DNA of 64,000 bases, taken from the NCBI GenBank assembly GCA_036172665.1, contig CM069873.1, positions 30,186,001 through 30,250,000 of the forward strand, in the 5' to 3' direction. Positions 44,090 to 56,484 of the stretch are shown here, piece after piece. The translations under genes were made by a program, and so were the position numbers. The notes below the pieces were generated by a model that was given only the letters and a program-made list of their open reading frames with translations, ran no database searches and was not told the origin of the DNA. Within the stretch, counting starts at the first letter, position 1, and each line of letters opens with the position of its first letter. The stretch is from Prosopocoilus inquinatus. Taxonomy: Eukaryota > Arthropoda > Insecta > Coleoptera > Lucanidae.

Positions 44090-45654
44090 AACATGTTTAA
44101 CTTTTTCTCTTATTTTGATCTATAGATTACATTTCCGAAGTAGCGGCCTGTATTTTTGTTACACCCTGTATGTTTGCGTACCGCACATGCTAAATTCTCA
44201 GCACGAAAGCGCAAGAATTTGTAGTTGCTGGAATAATATTCGATCATCGGTAGAAGGCAGAAATTGTTGTCCAAAATCTGCCAAAATTTACATGGATATT
44301 TATAATATCAGAACACAACCTTTTAGTGGTATTAGGAGTCAATTAAACATTTTTTAATTTTTCGCTCCACCCTAGTGAGCAGGCCCACCCTCTCCTATTG
44401 AAGTTGCATGTTCCGGTTCCATGTTGGGACAGTCCCGAAAAAAAATATTTCAAAATGCACCCACTTTCCCTTTTGCAGTTGTTGCCTACCTGCTGTAAAT
44501 GATCACGAGCCGCCACTGCATTTGTAGAGTGAAAAATGTAATCTTCATTATTACCATGAAAGGGCTAAGAGCGTTTGAATACACTGCGTAACATAAGTTT
44601 TCTGTCATCGCGCTGGATAAGGGCGTAAAGTGAGATAGAAAAAATAATGCGTCGCACTAATCTAAGTTAGGTTATGGGAAAGATGAAACGTTACGCTCTG
44701 AGTAATTCTTCTGTTTAAATTGGTAGAGGCAAATAAAATTACAAAAGCCCCCCCCCCCCAGACATTTCTAATTGTATATTTAATGGTGGCTGAATTAATG
44801 AATGGCCTGTACTAGTTTAAACACGCTTTCTGGTGACTCATGCCCTAAACGACGCTCCACCTGACGAATTGATGTTGCACAATCTAAATTTTCCGAGCCT
44901 CAAATTCAACACCTTTTAAAGGGTTTTGAAAAAAGTAAAGGTTTTGAAATCGTGCTTTGATCAAAGATTGGTTGCTTTCTTTTTCTACTTGTTTTCGATT
45001 TTTTAACGGACCCAAGTCAACCGCTTTCCTAAGAGTTTTGCAAAAAGAAAACTTTGAAATTGTGCTGTAATAAACATTTTGTTGTCTTCTATTCTTCAAC
45101 ACTTTTCAACACACTTCAACACTTAAGGTGGAATTTTTCTGAGATTGTTTCTTACCTAGTTTCGTCCTCGAAATCATTAATGTTTTTTTTTTTTCTGTTC
45201 ATAATGCATTTATGAACTAGTTTGACTTTTTTACATAACAAAATGTGCTGTTAACAAATTTTGTTCTTTTGAGTATGGTTATAGGACAGATCCGATCATA
45301 AAAGATGTCCCAAGTTACCATTAGGATTGTAACTAGAGTGATTATTAATTGTTGAAGTGCCTCTTCCTCAATGAAATTTTCAAGAAATTGTTCTAATATT
45401 TGTTAATCATTGCAAGAATTCATGTCACTGTTTCAAGAAATTGTTACAACAGTTAGGGCCAATGCTTTTTTTAATGACTTCAAAATTTCCTCTCTTTTTG
45501 AACTCGCCTCACAAATTCGAGAAAGGCAGAAACTCAATTCGAAAAAGTAATCATAGTTACGAAAGTTCCAACTTCGACACAGAATTCTTCGCTTTCATCT
45601 TAAGCTACGCGCAGGACTTCCCATTTTTGCCTTATCGGTAACTACCAATTCAGG
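44090..45654. other. Unassigned AT-rich DNA
   Basis: No gene recognised. An uninterrupted C run of about ten lies at 44749-44759. A tandem-like resemblance between 44910-44990 and 45000-45090 (TTTTGAAATnGTGCTnTnAT) suggests an old duplication. Confidence 0.4.
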
Positions 45655-45800
45655 CAGTCATATAATATGTAATAGCTGGGTCTGAACTTAAGACAACACA
45701 AACATCCATGGCCCTGATGGGACTCGAACCCACGCCGATGAGTGACACGACTTGACATAACTCGACTAGGCTAACCGCTGAGCCACCCACCTGCCCACGA
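45655..45800 (-). repeat. tRNA-derived SINE-like unit
   Basis: On the minus strand TGGCTCAGCGGTTAGCC (box A, within 45766-45785) and GGTTCGAGTCC (box B, 45720-45730) have RNA polymerase III promoter form. The spacing is longer than in an ordinary tRNA and the acceptor ends do not pair, so a tRNA-headed SINE is likelier than a functional tRNA. Confidence 0.6.
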
Positions 45801-46371
45801 TTCAGAATTCACTTGTACCTAGATAAACCCACCCGTATTCAGAGCTGTCTCGAGCAGTGTTACATCGATTCTCAAAGGATCTAATCCAACCCCGACTATG
45901 CAGCTACTGACTGAAATGAAGAATCTAATTTAAAGAATATTACTTCAGAAATTTCAAGCAACTGAAAAATTCCTAAATGCAAAAACGAGCTAATCCTATT
46001 AATGACTAATATTTAAAGCTTTCTAAAAGCTCGTCCGAAAGACGTGTTCCGACATTTCGCTATGGATGTGACCAGCTTATAAAACGTTTTCTTTCCTTTG
46101 ATATTCGTCTTACAAACTCGGAAAGGGCAAAATCCAGTTCAGAAGAGATAGTATAAATCAGAACACAATCTTAGCTATTCCACCTTCCAAACAGATAGGA
46201 TCGAAGATCTAACCTATATTTTAAAGAGTTGATCATCCGTGTGGCTGCATCTATTGTTCCAGAAATTGTAAGTAATTATGATTTATGATAATGTTCCTGA
46301 GTATGTCTCAATTAAATGATTTAAAAATTTAAGAATTTCAGTTAAAGAAAACTTTAGGGGAAAGAGTTAAA
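45801..46371. other. Unassigned AT-rich DNA
   Basis: Nothing recognised. Confidence 0.4.
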
Positions 46372-46520
46372 TGGTGCTATTCAGAAAACAAATTTAAGTA
46401 ACTTTCATTCTTTAATACTTTTAAACCTTAAAATTTAAAGCATTAAAGCTAAAATGCGATTCTTTAATTTTAAATTTTAAAGAGTTAAAGTTACTTAAAT
46501 TTGTTTTCTGAATAGCACCA
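46372..46520. mobile_element. 149-bp palindromic MITE
   Basis: TGGTGCTATTCAGAAAACAA at the left end is mirrored exactly by TTGTTTTCTGAATAGCACCA at the right, with the pairing continuing through TTTAAGTAACTTT. Very similar arms imply recent insertion. Non-coding. Confidence 0.75.
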
Positions 46521-46948
46521 ATTTATAGAGAGAATTGTTATATACTTTTAAATGAATCTGTTAGGTGTCAAGTTGAAATTCATACAACATTAGCATTTAC
46601 ATTTTTCTACTTTTGAAATATTGCAAATAACTCAAACTTTGTTTGAGTAGAGCGCGTTTCAGTATAATTATGGTCATAAAACCTATTGCGTTCGACTGTT
46701 CGGTAATTCCTAATAATTTCAACAACTTTATAATCATAATTCTCGTATTTTAAAAGCTTAAAGATAATATCAGAAGTACTGATTTCGCTATAAAAGTTAA
46801 TATACCATGACATATTTAGATACGTAAATAGAATATTTTTAAAGCTTTTAGTATACGAGATACGATTGTGAAATTCCTAAGATTATTACGGCATATAAAT
46901 TACAATATATTTATAAGCGTAATAACATATTTACGAATTCAATTATAC

Positions 46949-47033
46949 TAGCCAGCGTTTTATGGAGTCGCACTTTATAATGCAATTTAAACGAGAAACT
47001 GCAACTTCATAAAATGCAGGTTAGTACACATTT
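46949..47033. mobile_element. Small palindromic repeat, copy 2
   Basis: Bounded by TATACTAGCC.GCnTTTTATG and CATAAAATGCAGGTTAGTA, this matches the element at 24930-25021 in the opposite orientation, including the internal TGCAATTTAAACGAGAAACT word. Confidence 0.6.
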
Positions 47034-50000
47034 ACACCTACTATAAACAATAAACTGTTGTTATTTTCGTTTGATTTTATTAAATAAGTTTAATGAGTTT
47101 GAATTTTATTTTCAATCTGCATTTACTATTGCGATTTCAAATTGCACCTCAGTTTTACGAATTCATAATTACTTTTGTTTAAAAAGACTTAATGATTAAT
47201 TTAAAAACTGATCAAACTAATTTCTTGAATTAATTCGATTTGTACGATGAATCGGAAACATTAAATAAAAACCTGCAATCAATCAAATCTCATCAGTACA
47301 TGCAAATTGAGCTGACTACTATGTTTAATTTTTCATCCAAATAGATCGAACTTGATGTTTTTAAAGTTGACAGACACGCGTGATTGGCCTCCTGATAAAA
47401 TACTGCATTCACGAAATAACATTTTTTAGCAATAAAAGCATTATTACCGTAATGGTAGAGTTTCGATTAGCTCAACAGCAAAAAAACACAGCGTGTTTCA
47501 TGTTTCACTTTCAGCCGATGTGTAAATAATGGAATTCAAAGCAGAATGGTAAAGAAGTTAATCCTGGACTTAAACTCGGAGCGCTTCCAGATACTAAATT
47601 GACATTTCGGGATACAATTCCGTCTCTGTGGCAGATTTACTTTAACAAAGCAGACGACACAGATTTTACGACACAAATAACTAGAAAAACCGATCGAACT
47701 CTGATTTTTAAGCCATTTCGATTTCAGTTTGCATCACTGCAAAGCAGTCTTTGTATGTACGAGTTGGTTACAGAAATGAGAATACACTTTTAATCTTTCT
47801 CTGCATACAACCAACAACAGAATGAAAACGTATCGAAATTAAAGTGCAAGGCGTGTGTTTGAATTAAGAAATCGACAAAGCAAGTTTGGAAGGAAAATGT
47901 AATGTAAATGTAAATCATGCCTTGGTAGGTAGTGAGTGTATAGTGCTACATTCAATTCGACCTTTAATAAAGGAGGAAACCTCAGGGATACTTTTGTGGA
48001 GAGAGAATAAATGCACAGTATGAGAATCCCTGTAAGTTCAATAACACATTGTCATTGTAATGTGTCGCTGGTAGATGTAAATACGTGGGTACATATTCCA
48101 ATGCTATACAGTTTCAATTACATTTAAGTAATTTTAAAATCATCTTTTTGAAAATTATTTTGTTTTAATAAAGCAGGTGGACGTTCTTACTTTCGAAACC
48201 TGTCATCAGAATTAGAAACATTACTTGATAAACAAACAAACATTGATTATTTTACTTTGGAAGTTACTTTGAATAGGAAATTTAATTTAAGAAAATAATA
48301 ATTTTATTACATAATTCTTCGAGTAAATTATTAGACGAAACTTTAACATGAACAAGAAAAATGAAACATATGATCTTAAAAAGCAAAAGGTTTTGAAATA
48401 AAGACTTCAATCGGTACACTCTATTTTAGAACCTGACTAAAATGAAATTACGTACTTCCTCCTAGTTTTCAATAAACTTAATGCCTTTTTAACTCGAAAG
48501 TGGTTTACATCTGCGAATAATTGAGTAGTGATTGCATAATTTACTGAAACTGTCGAACCATCCAAACTGAATTATGTTTCCGTTCATGTTGAATTGGCAG
48601 AGATCCATTGGTTTTTGTACGCAACAACGAAGTCCAAGCTTACCTAATAATTATTATTATTGATTAGATGCAATTGTGTTTGTCGTGTGGTAACTGAAAT
48701 GCATATCCGGTCCATTTAGTGCCTTTTGTTTGGCCCATCCAGCAACTAACCCCAAGTCCAAAGCCAGAGCCAAAGCAACAGGCGTATTTTTTGCAGGACG
48801 AAACTGCAAACGATCGATCATCATGTCCTTTGTGAAACACGTTGGTGTTGTGATTTGCCAATGTATATGGGTTAGCCACACCTACATTGGCCAGTTATAA
48901 TCGTAGGAGGCGTCGGGCAAATCCCAAAGTATGTCTCGAGCCAAGAAAATACCGAGAAAAATGCGTAACAAGATCTTAAAATGTATACAAATTATGAGTT
49001 AGCGCGCCCTAAAATAACCCAAGTCAAAACTAACGTTACAATAAAAATGAAAATTATAATTTTTTTTAATCAAAACAATTCTAAATAGATGAAACAAAAT
49101 TTTCTGGTCTTATTTTTTATCATTAAACAAAATTTGTTTGCGTTTGATTAAAATGCTTTACGGATTTTCGAATACCCAAACAAGATCAGAGTACGCATTA
49201 TCAGATTAGCACAAGGGGCAAGTAATTGATCTACAAGATCCTGCCCGGCTTTCATCTTTCAATGTTGATGGTAAACGCAATTAGTCCCGAGGACAGGCAG
49301 GAAAGCCTTTACGTTAAGCTATATTTCACCTAAGTATCTAATGGTGCTATAAATATTTCTGTAATCGTACCTGTCACCGGAAGCTACGTAAGGTATTCTA
49401 TGCAGCTGTCAAATTCGGGAAGATACTGTAACTAATTCCGTTTATTAGAACTAATGTTGGTCAAATTAAATTAAACAATCACTGAAGTGGTAGGTACATC
49501 CTAATTATTATCAATTTTCTCCGAGAATGATTTCTCATTCAATCTTGAGAAATGATAAAAAATTGTATTTCTTAATAAATGAACAGTGATCGAATTCGAA
49601 GTAAAACGGAGACAAATGCCTTTGTGAAAACTCTATACAAAATTTTGATTAAATCCCCAGTGAAATTTTTGAAGTGCGAAAGGACAATAAAGCCAAAACC
49701 TGAAACAGATTTATAAACAATATGACTTTTTAAGATGATGCACTATTAATTACCGTTACAATAAAACCAAATTATTCAATATTACCCAACCCAACTGAAC
49801 CAAAATTATTCAGTATTAACTTGCAAAGTAAATTACGGGCAATAAGTAATTTTATTTATTTACTTTGATGTCGGGGCTGTTGTACCCCTGATATATTATG
49901 AATTTAGGATTTAACCGGCATTTGTACTATACAGGGTGTTTTCTTACTGTGTGCAAATAAAAAAAAAACACAGTATAAGTACATAAAATGCTACATCCTG

Positions 50001-50223
50001 CGGGCATTTTTTGGTAGCTACCGTATCATCCCCAAAAAATTTCGGAGGTACCACTTGTTTGGAACTGCTGATATATGCGAGAAAGAAATATTTAGCAAGG
50101 TCAATAACGCCTTCCTCTCGGTATGAACACGCCCACCGATACCGTACCCGATCATCAACGCAGCGTTTCGTAATAATAATCACTGATATCGTTTATTAAT
50201 TATTTAAGATTTTAATTCTCTGA
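47034..50223. other. Unassigned AT-rich DNA
   Basis: No gene established. A short GC-balanced patch at 48660-48900 is open in two minus-strand frames (74 and 71 codons) with a Cys/Gly-rich reading that I could not match to a family. A word close to the retrozyme unit end (AGCGATATC...GATCGCTTTTCGACCT) lies near 50813-50840, just beyond this block. Confidence 0.35.
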
Positions 50224-50430
50224 TGCCCGGTTTCTGAAACGACAAATAACTTTATGCAAGAGACAAATATTTATTGACAGATAACTTTATGAAAAGTATA
50301 AACTGTTTACGTTACTACGTATGCCCTTTATTGACAGGTAAAGTTTTGAGAAACGGCTTTTAGAAGTTACAGTGAGTTTATGTTGAGTTTATCTCTACAC
50401 AAAGTTATGCGTCGTTTCAGAAACCGAGCA
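50224..50430. mobile_element. 207-bp MITE with TGCCCGGTTTCTGAAACG ends
   Basis: TGCCCGGTTTCTGAAACGAC at the left matches the complement of GTCGTTTCAGAAACCGAGCA at the right, extending into ATAACTTTATG. A 3-bp direct repeat TGA flanks both ends (50221-50223, 50431-50433). Non-coding. Confidence 0.75.
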
Positions 50431-51136
50431 TGAGTGAAGTAATTTTACATTTATTTGTTTTACTATATCATCTATCGATGAATAAATCCGAAAATTTATG
50501 CACCGTTGCCATTTATGGTGATGTATTTCAAGTTTAAATATTTGCACACAGTAAAAGAACACCCGGTAATGTAGGTTTTACATGCGCATCCGTATACACT
50601 TAGAATAGAAAAAAGTTGCAAAAGAGCAAGTCGAACTGTTTCATTTTTACCGAAAACAAAAAAAAATAAGAAAAACACTTTAGTATCGGCAAGGAAATAC
50701 ATAAATGGTCAACAAAATAATTTCTGAAGCCTTGTTTCATCTTTCAAAAGGTTAAAAGAAGTTAAAAGACAGATTAATTTATAGAATTCTTTAGGGAAAG
50801 TTTAAGTAGCGATATCCTGCGATCGCTTTTCGACCTGTGCAACAAGTTCTTTTAATTTTTTAGAAAAAGGAATAAAAATGGGATAAATGAAACACAAAGC
50901 TCATTATTTCTTAATAAAAAAAAAAAACTTAAATAAATTTTCCTTTTTTCTTCTAAATTTGAAAACTAGGTTCTTTTCTTATTAAAAAATATTTCTTTCA
51001 CCATCACACTTGTTACTGCTGTATTTCGAATTTTGGAAAGAAGTAAAGATGAACGTAAAACTGTTCTATTGAAAGGAAGTAAACAATTGTTTCTAAATTA
51101 TAGAAATTCTCAATTTTTGATGGTATGAGGTTTTGG

Positions 51137-51720
51137 ATTGTTTATAAAGGGTGTTCATGGGAAGTCGCTACAATAGCTAACTTTTTTATTTGTATTTTTA
51201 TGAAGTAACTTAAATTAGGAAAGTTTTAGGACTTTTCCTCTTCGTTTTTATGGTACTTTCGGAAAAACAAATGACAATCAGGTTTTCGATATTTGGAATT
51301 GTTTTCAATTTTTTTTAATGGAATGTTAGGTTTTTTATCATTGTATCGCGTTCAGGATGTCAAATTAATTATGTCTCTAAAATATCATCTTCCAAAGCCT
51401 ACTACTTTTATAAATGATTTAGTAACAAAATCTTAGTGTTCACGGGAAATGGCTACAATAGCTAACTTTTTTATTTGAAGTTTCACGAAGTAGCTTAAAT
51501 CAGGAAAGTTTCAGGACCTTCCCTGCTCGATTTTATGGTATCTTTGGAAAAACAAATAAATGGCCATCAGGTTTTCGAGATTTTCAATTGTTTTCAACTT
51601 TTTTAAATGGAACGTTATGTTTTTTATCATGGCATCGCATTCAGGATATCAGATATCTATTAGTATTTATTAATTTTGAAAATATATATGCATAATATAT
51701 ATCTTCAAGAAGCTGTCAAC
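51137..51720 (+). repeat. Two-monomer dispersed repeat, plus orientation
   Basis: The unit beginning GTGTTCATGGGAAGTCGCTA near 51142 recurs as GTGTTCACGGGAAATGGCTA near 51437, with matching downstream words (CAATAGCTAACTTTTTTATT, CAGGTTTTCGA, GTTTTTTATCAT). The inverse counterpart is at 43500-44089. Period about 295 bp. Confidence 0.7.
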
Positions 51721-52730
51721 ATCACAAACTCACAGTCAAACATCGACTTTTGTATAGCATACGTAGAGACACCGTTAATGAATCTAACAAAAAGGAAAGT
51801 AATAAAAGAATTGATATCCTGATCGGATAACAATTCTTCTTCTTCAAATTGTATAAAATATTAATAACCGCAATTTGCAAATTGAACCCCTACTCTGACA
51901 TGTAAAGAGAAATAAATAAAGAAGAACACGAGATAATTCGAATCTCCGTGGATTCATAATTGCAAGTAATTGTATTCACTTTTTAGCGGGTGTAAGAAAA
52001 AAATCGCTTTGTTTACGACGCGACGTTGAATGAGAAACAAATGTATTTAATTCATGAAAATGCAAAATGCTTTTGCAATTCCCTATTCTGTTTTTCTTTC
52101 TTTTAATACACTTGATTACCGGTTGTAAATCGTTCCTCCACTTACCTCAAGCATTATTTTTTTCTATTGCACGACTTTAAATAATATACTTAATAAATAA
52201 TTTTAATTTCATACTTCGTAATTTATTCGCACGAGTATCGCTAGCTGGTCAATTTTACAGCTTTTTCCAGTTCTGTTCAATATTATAAACGTTTACAGTC
52301 GTAGTATGAACTCGTCACTTATCAACACTTAAAAGTTGAGTAAATTTTTAATTATAAACTGTTCCATAATTTTTTTAAATATTGTTTTCCTGATATGTGA
52401 CATCGATGCTCGTCCTCGTTTTTCTTTTTTAGTTTTTAGTGGAATAATTATGTCACTCTGTATTTTTGTATTCTTTCCGCTTTTCCAAACTACAAATGGT
52501 AATAATACTTACAATCTATTCTGTTATTCTATTTGCTTCTAAAAATTTATTGTGGGACAGATTTTCTGTTTTCATAATAAAAGACCTACTTATTTCTATT
52601 CCCACAAATATTAGAGACGAAAGCAATATTATTTTCTTTTCCCTGTTTTATGACATACCGGGTGATCAACGGAATTCATAATTACAGGAGGCTGTGATTG
52701 GTGACTTCTCTTTTGATCAAGAAGAAGGAA
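51721..52730. other. Unassigned AT-rich DNA
   Basis: No gene recognised. Overlapping hydrophobic open frames at 52336-52681 are AT-driven, without a known domain. Confidence 0.4.
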
Positions 52731-52773
52731 TCTACTGAAGATGGCAGCACAGCTGCCGAAATACGTGTCTAGT
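52731..52773 (+). ncRNA. Hammerhead-like motif, fourth family
   Basis: TCTA, CTGAAGA, an extra T, a strong six-pair stem II GGCAGC/GCTGCC, GAAA, ATAC/GTGT palindromic stem III, C at the cleavage position, then TAG. Stem I has three pairs (TCTA/TAG). The unpaired base between the first core box and stem II departs from the consensus, so activity is uncertain. The layout with a self-complementary stem III matches the other families in this window. Confidence 0.55.
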
Positions 52774-52987
52774 TCTTAAACAAACTTTTTGTGGTTAGGA
52801 GGTTAAATCCAATTTCTTTGTAACATACTGGTTGTTTTTGGAAGTGTGGTTGGAAAAAAAATCTGGATTTAGGTAATACGAAACAAATCTGAAACAATAA
52901 CTTTTTTTGTTTCATTCTGAAATTTAAAAAAAACAGTTGTATAAAGTACTGAAAATTCGTATATGTTACTGATTTAGATTGTTTTAA

Positions 52988-53134
52988 GGGTGTGTTGTAT
53001 AAAACTTTTAAACCAGGATTAAATATATGCGTAAGTTAGAATGTTACACATTTGAAAGTATAGAAATTAGATTCTTCACTTTCTAACTTAAGTTTAAATT
53101 TAATCCTAGTTTAAATCTTTTATACAACTCACCC
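52988..53134. mobile_element. 147-bp palindromic MITE
   Basis: GGGTGTGTTGTATAAAACTT...AACCAGGATTAAAT mirrors ATTTAATCCTAGTTTAAAT...TTTTATACAACTCACCC. Left flank TTAA, right flank TCAA. Non-coding. Confidence 0.65.
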
Positions 53135-55522
53135 TCAATGTTACCACGAGTTTGTCTATGGATCATCATGATTTTGTTCTTAAAAATGTCTTTAAAGAAT
53201 ATTTTTTATTCGCCAGCCCCAACGAAAACGGGCTGGATTAAAGGAAAATTACATATACTTATATTTAAATACAAATATACGATTTTCAGCACACTTTCAA
53301 AAAAAAAACACCCGATATAAATCAATGACATAATTGTGAGGTGCAAGTCTTGTGGATTCGTAAATATGCAGGTTCGCAACTATCCCGGTTTTATTAACTG
53401 TTAGTTTTAATTATGCCATCACGAGAAATTTTTTTAATTATAACTTTGGTTTTGAGAATCTAATATAGGTTTAAGTAAATATTTTGCATTTAGTGTTGAC
53501 AGCCTCTCAAATTTAATTCAGTTTTCACTGGCATGACATATGTAGAGGGGGTAGAGGGGTATCGTGATCAAAACCGTTTTCAGTAACAGGCCTGAGTCAT
53601 CGCGTAGGAATATCGGACCTCATGGTATTATTTAGTTTCTGGGTACTGCGACGCAAACAAAAAATGGTGAATTTCGATGCTGGACCGCATTTCAGATGAA
53701 TCAATTTTGAAGTTGGGGTATTCTCCCACGTAATGAATCAGGCCTGTTTGAGTGGGAGACAGTAACACGTTCTTAAATTATTTCTGAGAGATTGTGCTTA
53801 ATCAGTTATAAATTATATGCATAAGTTAACATTTCCATTCTAAATTTTTTGTACTTTTTTATTACAATATTAAAGAGAATTAGCAATTAAACAAAAAAAA
53901 CCTTACAAATTGTTTCTTGTTATGAAATATCCTTCGATTACGTAACGCACGTGCATACAAAACCCGCATTCCAGAATGAATTAATAAAACTTGTTTCAGT
54001 TTACGACTTCCGCTATATTTGAAGTTCTAACACGGTAAGCTTTAATTAAGCAATTTTATAATCGTAAAATTAAGTTAGCGAACTAGTTACAATCTGATAC
54101 ACCTCTAGAACACGGAATTAAATTAATATATGAACTTTCGTAATAGGAAGGTCAGGTGTCACATGGAAATTTACATAATACGGGTATTGACCCAGCCGGT
54201 CGTTTTACTGCCTTCCCTGAATCACACACGTAAACAGACCTACCGGTTTTAGAAGGATTTTCGAATCAATAAGTAAGTTCTCGTCTGCATCATCATCGTA
54301 AATGTATGTAAATGGAACGAACCTACTTTCTTTCAGTAATGGGAAAAATGCAAATAATGGATGTTTAAGGGTATAGTTTGATGTAATTTAGCTAAACGCC
54401 GTTTCACAATTTCGCACATCACAACCGAAAGCGGCAGACAACAAAAAAATTGCGAAGTCTGTATGAATATACTCGTTTCTACCAACGACCAATCAACCAA
54501 AGAAATGATAGATCAGTGTCGAATACTGTTGGTTATAATTTCTAGATTTTGTTAAGCGATTGGCCAATAATATTGAAGGGTCTTTTGTTCTAATCCCCTT
54601 CTATTAAATACGACGGAATATAAATTAGTCCAAGTGGACTCGAACGTTTGTACAAATTGGATGGAGACGTTTTTTATGACCCAATTAGGACTTCTTTGTA
54701 AAAATACCACTGCATCTTCTCATGCTGCAATTTAAACACGAAACAGCGACTTCGTAAAGTTCAACTGACTATACTGTTTTAAGAATTGAGTTTTAGCGCC
54801 AGGCGCCTTTTATTTGGGACTCCGAAGCTATTTTTTAACTCAATATTTCGCGTATTTACATGCAGTAACATAAAACATGACTACTAAAACATATAGCTTC
54901 GCGTGCCAAGAATTTCATACTACGGCTGCGTTGTTTGTTATAGTCATAAATTTGAATACCTACTAATGTATTCGATGCAAAACGCGGAAAAAATAAATCC
55001 GTGCCAGAATATCAAAGGTTGCGTACTACTACTCCTCTAACTTACAAGGTCTGATTCACCAATTCAACATACTTTAATAAAATGACAATCAAAATATATT
55101 CGGGAGCTTTTGATGTATAACATAATAGCGAAGCAATAAGCCAGCATTGCGGAGTCGTTTCAATGGAAGCAATAATCTCAAACCTCAGAAAATAGTAAAC
55201 GAAGTCTCTTCAGCGAAAAAAACTGGGAAATTCACTACCGAAAGGCAAAATATTTCAAGAGTTTCGTCGCGTTGGTGCAAAAGAAATAATTGAAGTAAAT
55301 TAAAAGAATAATTATAAAACAGTATTTAACAAACAGGCGAAAATTAGTGTACCAAAATATCATCAAACGTGATTCACTTGGAATGTAATTTGGCGCAAAT
55401 GCGCTTTTAAGATTTATTAAGGTGTGAATAAAAATTACACATAAATACAGTTGCGCCTAATAAATCTCGGAATAAAATTTATTGTAATTCCGCATCATTA
55501 GCTTTTGAAATGTGCTACCTAC
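53135..55522. other. Unassigned DNA downstream of the smooth exons
   Basis: Given the minus-strand smooth exons, this would be intron of that gene. I found no further RRM exon. A decayed copy of the 90-bp palindrome family lies near 54715-54775. A GC-balanced patch at 53530-53770 is unexplained. Confidence 0.35.
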
Positions 55523-55619
55523 CTTCGCGAAGTCTATCTTCAGCGTGCAACATCCGGAATAAATATCTGCTCCATTTAAAGTGTCCTTAGCTCTTACAGC
55601 AGAATCCACACTATCAAAC
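55523..55619 (-). CDS. smooth / hnRNP L exon, second half of RRM2
   Basis: A 97-bp minus-strand exon: one base completing a Glu codon, then 32 codons reading FDSVDSAVRAKDTLNGADIY and SGCCTLKIDFAK. This is the C-terminal half of the second RNA-recognition motif of the hnRNP L/smooth family of RNA-binding splicing regulators; the NGADIYSGCCTLKI block is diagnostic. It is followed by a consensus 5' splice site (AAG|GTAGGT, GT at 55521-55522) in phase 0. Its 3' splice site is the AC end of a U12-type intron. Neighbouring exons encoding RRM1 and the later RRMs were not found and may lie outside the window. Confidence 0.9.
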
Positions 55620-55850
55620 GTTCGATAGTTAAGGAAGCAACGACACACTATTTCAAGATTTCAAAAAGAGTCAACTTGCCTTTCATAAATCAGGGCTCTG
55701 CGACATTCTATTATTACATTATTGCTATATAGTAGATAAAAATATTACGTCATATCGCCCGAGGAAGCCCAAAAAAAGCATATTCAAAAGGTGAATGTAA
55801 TACGTAGGTGTAAAAATAAGTCGTAACTACTACATTGTATTAAAGGATAT
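55620..55850 (-). other. U12-type AT-AC intron in smooth
   Basis: The 231-bp intron starts with ATATCCTTT (55850-55842), the exact minor-spliceosome AT-AC donor. Near its end it contains TTCCTTAAC (55636-55628), the U12 branch-point consensus, and it ends in AC at 55621-55620, eight bases after that motif. Joining at these sites restores the expected VEFDSV reading of RRM2; no GT-AG choice does. The branch-to-acceptor distance is within the short range typical of U12 introns. Confidence 0.9.
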
Positions 55851-55936
55851 TCAACCATGGCCTGGACGCCGTTTTTCTTGAAAATAACGATCCTCAAAAC
55901 CTGCCCACTCGATTGGCAAATTGTGTGTAGAACATC
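55851..55936 (-). CDS. smooth / hnRNP L exon, first half of RRM2
   Basis: An 86-bp minus-strand exon preceded by a good acceptor (TTTTTGTTGCAG at 55948-55937). It reads DVLHTICQSSGQVLRIVIFK then KNGVQAMV plus two bases of a Glu codon. This is beta1-alpha1-beta2-beta3 of the hnRNP L second RRM, including the RNP1-equivalent NGVQAMVE typical of this family. It ends at the ATATCCTTT donor. The upstream exon, expected to end with a PITV-type sequence, was not located. Confidence 0.9.
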
Positions 55937-56484
55937 CTGCAACAAAAACCACGAGTTAAATAAAGTTTTGCACGTCAAAATTATTAGGCATTTTAATTAG
56001 TAAAACGTCAATATTGATTTAACGTGAAGGAAACGTGGGCAAGTCTCTAAGAAAATATTTAATTTCCTTCTACTAACCCGCGCTCGATAAATATTTGGTT
56101 GATGGGCATATCTAACCGATCTGTTTGCTTTGGGGTACATTCCAGCAGTTCTATAAACACTTCTATTTATCAAGATTAATAGAATTAAATTGAGAATCTG
56201 CGGCCTAACTTCATTCATTTCAATGAATGCCATCAAACAAATCTTATTCTTATTCTTTGTAGAAAGCAGGCACTTATTGCTTACTATTCTGTATTGAAAA
56301 TTAAAAAAATTGTTTTATGAAGTTTTTCGTTTTGTTCTCTTCTCAATATTTTTTACCCAGTTCTAGATGTAACTAAGATTATTGATATAATACCCAGTAC
56401 CAAGTAAAACCTAAGAGATATTTGCCTCCAACTTTTTTCAAGTTCTATGAAACAATCTGTATATTGTTAATCACCTGTAATATT
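55937..56484. other. Probable smooth intron sequence
   Basis: Directly upstream of the RRM2 exon on the minus strand. The open stretch 55997-56236 has no RRM similarity. No further exon recognised. Confidence 0.4.

Noticed and set aside
45655..45800. Functional tRNA gene on the minus strand
   Set aside because: Promoter boxes are good but too far apart, and the ends do not pair.
55457..55648. Reading the smooth exon as starting upstream with CRCFLNYRT
   Set aside because: Those codons come from the end of the intron; they contain the U12 branch point and are removed by the AT-AC splice.
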